Part shown: piece by piece, positions 61,080 through 64,000 of the stretch | Position numbering within the stretch: the first letter of the stretch is position 1 | Layout: each line of letters opens with the position of its first letter | Assembly (NCBI GenBank): GCA_947624785.1 | Contig: CANQLV010000008.1 | Coordinates: forward strand, 124,001 to 188,000 | Length of the DNA stretch: 64,000 bases | Direction: 5' to 3' | DNA from: Akkermansia muciniphila | GTDB lineage: Bacteria; Verrucomicrobiota; Verrucomicrobiia; Verrucomicrobiales; Akkermansiaceae | Notes under the pieces: generated by a model | The model's database searches: none | Told to the model about the DNA's origin: nothing | The model's input: the letters and a program-made list of their open reading frames with translations, nothing else | Position numbers and translations under genes: made by a program

Positions 61080-63914
61080 ATGACTCCGAGACTTCCTCTC
61101 CCCATCCTCGCCGCCCTGCTCCTGTCACAGGCGGTGCCCCATGCAGCCGCTTCCAGCCCCATTTCCTGGGATGACCTCGTTCGGGACTGGCAGGACGGCT
61201 CCATCACTGAAACGGTGCTCGATCTGAGCGGGGACGGTTCCGTTTCAGAGGTAACAAGCAACGGGGGCGCCGTCACCGTCTCTCAGGGAACATCCCTGGC
61301 GCTGAACGGTGGCCATCACACCATTTCCTCCATCAAGCAGAGCGCCCAGGTTTTCACCAGCAGGGCGTTTGACAACCGCGGCACGCTGGAAATCAGCGAC
61401 TGCGCCATCACCGGCAATTTCAATACCGCCGTGAGCTGGTATTCCTATTCCTCCGGAGGCGCCATCGCCAACAGTGAGAACGCCAGGCTGTTTCTTTCCG
61501 GATGCTCCTTTTCCAATAACGGAATGGTTTCCCAGACAGCCGGAGGCGGAGGAGCGCTTGCCGGAGCGGCAGGTTCCATGATGAGTATCCAGGGGTGCGA
61601 TTTCATCAATAATTACGTTTCCTTCCATGAGCCGTGCCTGAACAGCCCCCAGCAGCACGGCGGCGCCATTTCCAGCCTTGGCGCCGTTGCCCTGAGCAAT
61701 TGCCGCTTCTCCGGGAATTACACCTCCTACCTGAATGCCGGAGCCAATGGCATGAGCATGGCGGCGGGAGGAGCCGTCTCCATGGCCGCGTACGGGGGGC
61801 GACTGGAGGGGGATGGGCTGGAATTCCACGGGAATTACGCCATGGGCTATGCGGCCTCCGGGGGAGCCGTGAACTTGAATAATAATGCCTCCATCAAGCT
61901 GAACAATGCCGCTTTTACCGGGAATTATGTCTTCTGCACGGCTAGTTCCACCGGCGCAGGCCGTGCGTGGGGAGGCGCGCTCAACCTGGAAACCGGGTCT
62001 ACGGGCACGCTTGTCTCCTGCGTTTTTAACGGCAACCACGCCTCTTCCATGACGGAGACGGAAGCGAGAGGGGGTGCCATCCACAATTTTGCCGACTGCA
62101 CACTGACGCTGGTGAATTGTTCCTTTTACGATAATTACGCCTCTTCCGCAGACGCGTCCCTGGCGCAGGGGGGCGCCATTGCGAATGAAGGACGACTCCG
62201 GATTATCGCCAACGGGCGGGACAGCATTTTCCGAGGCAACAGGGACCACGTTCCGGCACTGGGGGGTGGCGGCGCTTCCAATGCCATCCACTCCCTGTTT
62301 TCCACCGGCATCGCCCTTTACGCCGGGAACGGCGGCTCCCTGGTCTTTTACGACGGCATCCGGGGGGAGAACGACAGGAACATCCTGACGATCAACAAGC
62401 CCGGTGCGGAAGGCTATCCCGTGGACGGAACCGTCTTTTTCAAGGAAGGGGCCTCCATTGACGGGTTCAACACGGAATTGTACCAGGGAAGCCTGTGCAT
62501 GGGAGAGGGAACGGCCATCCGCGGCTCGCTGGATGCATGGCAGGGAAGCAGTTTCATCATTGAAGGCTTCACGACGATGGACGGCCAGTACAGTGTGCAT
62601 GCCGTGAAGCCGGGTGCCGCCCATACCGTGCTCGTCAGGATGACCGATTCCATGGCGGCGGCCACGGAAGAGAATCCCGTATGGAATTTTACGGAAGGTT
62701 CCTCCATCGCCGCCTTTGCGGGTTCCCTGGAGTTCGTTCTGGACGTCAGCCGCCTCAGCATTCCCTATGATGAACTGCACCCCTTCATTTTTTCCCACGA
62801 GGGGCAGACGCAGGAGCTGATGGACAGCGTCAACGGAGCCAAAAGCGTGAGGCTGGTGGATGCCGACGGGTGGAGCTACAGCGTGGACGGTTCCTTTTTC
62901 GATTACCTTTCCGGACAGAATAGAGGCCTTGTTCCTTCCGGACCGGACACGGGGGGCTGGCGGCCCCCGTCCGGCGTGGGAGGCGTGCAGGGCAATTCCC
63001 AGTGGACCGCCGTGCGCAGCCTCCGCAGTTTTGCAGAGGCCGCCAGAACCAGGGAGGGAGAACGGCTGAAGCCGGACGGGCGCGCGGCTTTCTGGATTAC
63101 GGCCACGGGGGATTATTTCACCCAGGCCTCCCATGCCGCGGCGGAAGGCTACCGCTTCCGCTCCCACGGGTATTCCGTGGGCGGGAGTTACGATCTTTCC
63201 CCGGTCTGGACGGCGGGGGGCGCCTTCGGCCAGAGCTTCGGGACGAACGATGTGAACAATGACCTGGGCAGCTTTGACCAGGACGCCGTCATGGCCCTTC
63301 TCCAACTGGCGCGGTCCGTGCAGGTGAACGCGGAAGATTCCCTGCTTCTGGGCGTGCAGGGGGGCTATGGCTCCGCCCGCAGCAAGGGGGACGTTATTTC
63401 CCCGGACCTGGCCGGAGACCGCCTGGAAAGCTCATGGAAGGACAGAACCTGGCTGCTCGACGTACAGGGAGCATGGACAAGGAGGCTGAACCGGAAAACG
63501 CGGCTGGGCCTTTATTCCGGCCTCCAGTACGCGGGGAGCGTTCAAAGCGCCTCCACCGCCGCAGGGGAACGTCATGCCTACCATCTGGAAGACAGCTCCG
63601 CGAATGTCCTGCGCGGCCGCCTGGGGGTGGAGTTCCACCGGAACGGCTCCCTGCTGGGACAGGAAGCGGCAGGCTACATCCGCACGGGAATCGCGCACGA
63701 TCTGGACCGGAAGACACCGCATGTTTCCGTACGCGGAACCGCCCGCTCCTGGACGGCCATGGCCGTGAAACCGGGCCGGGCCGCCCTGGAGGCTTCCGCC
63801 GGATTCCATGTCAGCCTGTCCGGCAATTGGAGCGCCGGCGTGGATTACAGTCTGGAAGCCGGCAACCGGCAGTTGAACCAGAGCGGAAGAGCCGGCGTTA
63901 TGCTGGAATTTTAA
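61080..63914 (+). CDS. Pmp-like autotransporter with GGA/FxxN repeats
   Basis: The 944-residue protein has a signal peptide (PRLPLPILAALLLSQAVPHAAA). The passenger contains eight GGA(I/L/V) and eight FxxN motifs in alternating order (FSNN, FINN, FSGN, FHGN, FTGN, FNGN, FYDN, FRGN), the hallmark of chlamydial polymorphic membrane proteins. A beta-helix follows, then an autotransporter barrel of about 290 residues ending VMLEF. This links it to the Pmp family of the same superphylum. It is a surface adhesin or passenger of unknown target. I use ATG 61080 (upstream frame from 61005 has poor composition). Confidence 0.85.
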   Translation: MTPRLPLPILAALLLSQAVPHAAASSPISWDDLVRDWQDGSITETVLDLSGDGSVSEVTSNGGAVTVSQGTSLALNGGHHTISSIKQSAQVFTSRAFDNRGTLEISDCAITGNFNTAVSWYSYSSGGAIANSENARLFLSGCSFSNNGMVSQTAGGGGALAGAAGSMMSIQGCDFINNYVSFHEPCLNSPQQHGGAISSLGAVALSNCRFSGNYTSYLNAGANGMSMAAGGAVSMAAYGGRLEGDGLEFHGNYAMGYAASGGAVNLNNNASIKLNNAAFTGNYVFCTASSTGAGRAWGGALNLETGSTGTLVSCVFNGNHASSMTETEARGGAIHNFADCTLTLVNCSFYDNYASSADASLAQGGAIANEGRLRIIANGRDSIFRGNRDHVPALGGGGASNAIHSLFSTGIALYAGNGGSLVFYDGIRGENDRNILTINKPGAEGYPVDGTVFFKEGASIDGFNTELYQGSLCMGEGTAIRGSLDAWQGSSFIIEGFTTMDGQYSVHAVKPGAAHTVLVRMTDSMAAATEENPVWNFTEGSSIAAFAGSLEFVLDVSRLSIPYDELHPFIFSHEGQTQELMDSVNGAKSVRLVDADGWSYSVDGSFFDYLSGQNRGLVPSGPDTGGWRPPSGVGGVQGNSQWTAVRSLRSFAEAARTREGERLKPDGRAAFWITATGDYFTQASHAAAEGYRFRSHGYSVGGSYDLSPVWTAGGAFGQSFGTNDVNNDLGSFDQDAVMALLQLARSVQVNAEDSLLLGVQGGYGSARSKGDVISPDLAGDRLESSWKDRTWLLDVQGAWTRRLNRKTRLGLYSGLQYAGSVQSASTAAGERHAYHLEDSSANVLRGRLGVEFHRNGSLLGQEAAGYIRTGIAHDLDRKTPHVSVRGTARSWTAMAVKPGRAALEASAGFHVSLSGNWSAGVDYSLEAGNRQLNQSGRAGVMLEF

Positions 63915-63936
63915 GCGTCTTCAGCTACATGCCTCC

Positions 63937-63974
63937 CGGCCCCGTTCTGTCTCCGGAACGGGGCCGTTTTTTTT
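63937..63974 (+). terminator. Strong Rho-independent terminator
   Basis: Hairpin cggccccgttc / gaacggggccg (11-bp stem, 8-nt loop) is followed by eight T residues. It lies 23 bp after the Pmp-like gene. Confidence 0.9.
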
Positions 63975-64000
63975 CCGTTTTCCCCCTCCCCGGGCCGTTT

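Noticed and set aside
61245..63305. A 686-residue minus-strand frame opposite the Pmp-like autotransporter
   Set aside because: It is a compositional shadow of the repeats, with no start context and no recognisable domain.

Overview
The window looks like a gut Verrucomicrobium of the Akkermansia type. Evidence is a GC-rich backbone with sparse Shine-Dalgarno sites, several autotransporter-type outer-membrane proteins ending in Phe, a protein carrying the GGA(I/L/V)/FxxN repeats known from chlamydial Pmp proteins (same PVC superphylum), and many Ser/Thr kinases. This identification is inference; no rRNA is present. Positions 1 to about 37966 are an accessory island that probably continues beyond the left edge. 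From about 37967 to the end the gene content is mostly chromosomal housekeeping.

Island, left to right. A minus-strand operon of a DUF932 gene and very small genes (516-2806) sits behind a terminator-like leader hairpin. A plus-strand vsr-dcm-ecoRII restriction-modification module follows (3008-6010). A minus-strand pair with a Cas4/AddB-like nuclease (6133-7586) has the same promoter-plus-hairpin leader. An ArsR-type regulator faces a rhodanese and a CoA-disulfide-reductase/rhodanese fusion (7798-10443), a persulfide-handling unit. Two autotransporters share an operon (10661-16173); one carries an IdeS-like IgG-protease domain. A TerY-like VWA protein and a kinase form a pair (16590-18613).

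The centre of the island is a 12-gene minus-strand operon (18968-33389). It encodes two lipoproteins or anchored envelope proteins, a zinc-finger membrane protein, a membrane protein with a degenerate P-loop, a GrpE-like factor, two lid-less Hsp70s, a J-like/zinc-ribbon/FN3-like scaffold, a zinc-ribbon P-loop NTPase, a VirD4/TraG-like ATPase without its membrane anchor, a charged coiled-coil protein and a membrane-anchored lipase. No relaxase, VirB4 or other conjugation gene is visible, so this is the best candidate for an undescribed system. The island ends with a tyrosine recombinase, an AbiE-type toxin-antitoxin pair, a second tyrosine recombinase and a truncated tRNA-Leu 3' end that marks the attachment site.

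Backbone. A hexose/mannitol module (PfkB kinase, mannitol dehydrogenase, MFS transporter; 38175-42362) is followed by an AT-rich gene resembling YopT-family cysteine proteases (42559-43173), a Nudix hydrolase, a beta-barrel protein with a Trp/Asp-rich insert, glycine C-acetyltransferase, two large Ser/Thr kinases flanking a ParA (46769-53343), two exported proteins, tRNA-Cys and tRNA-Glu, thiS, mutL, an O-antigen-ligase-like protein, an AT-rich QueG-like ferredoxin-fold protein, and a Pmp-like autotransporter closed by a strong terminator.
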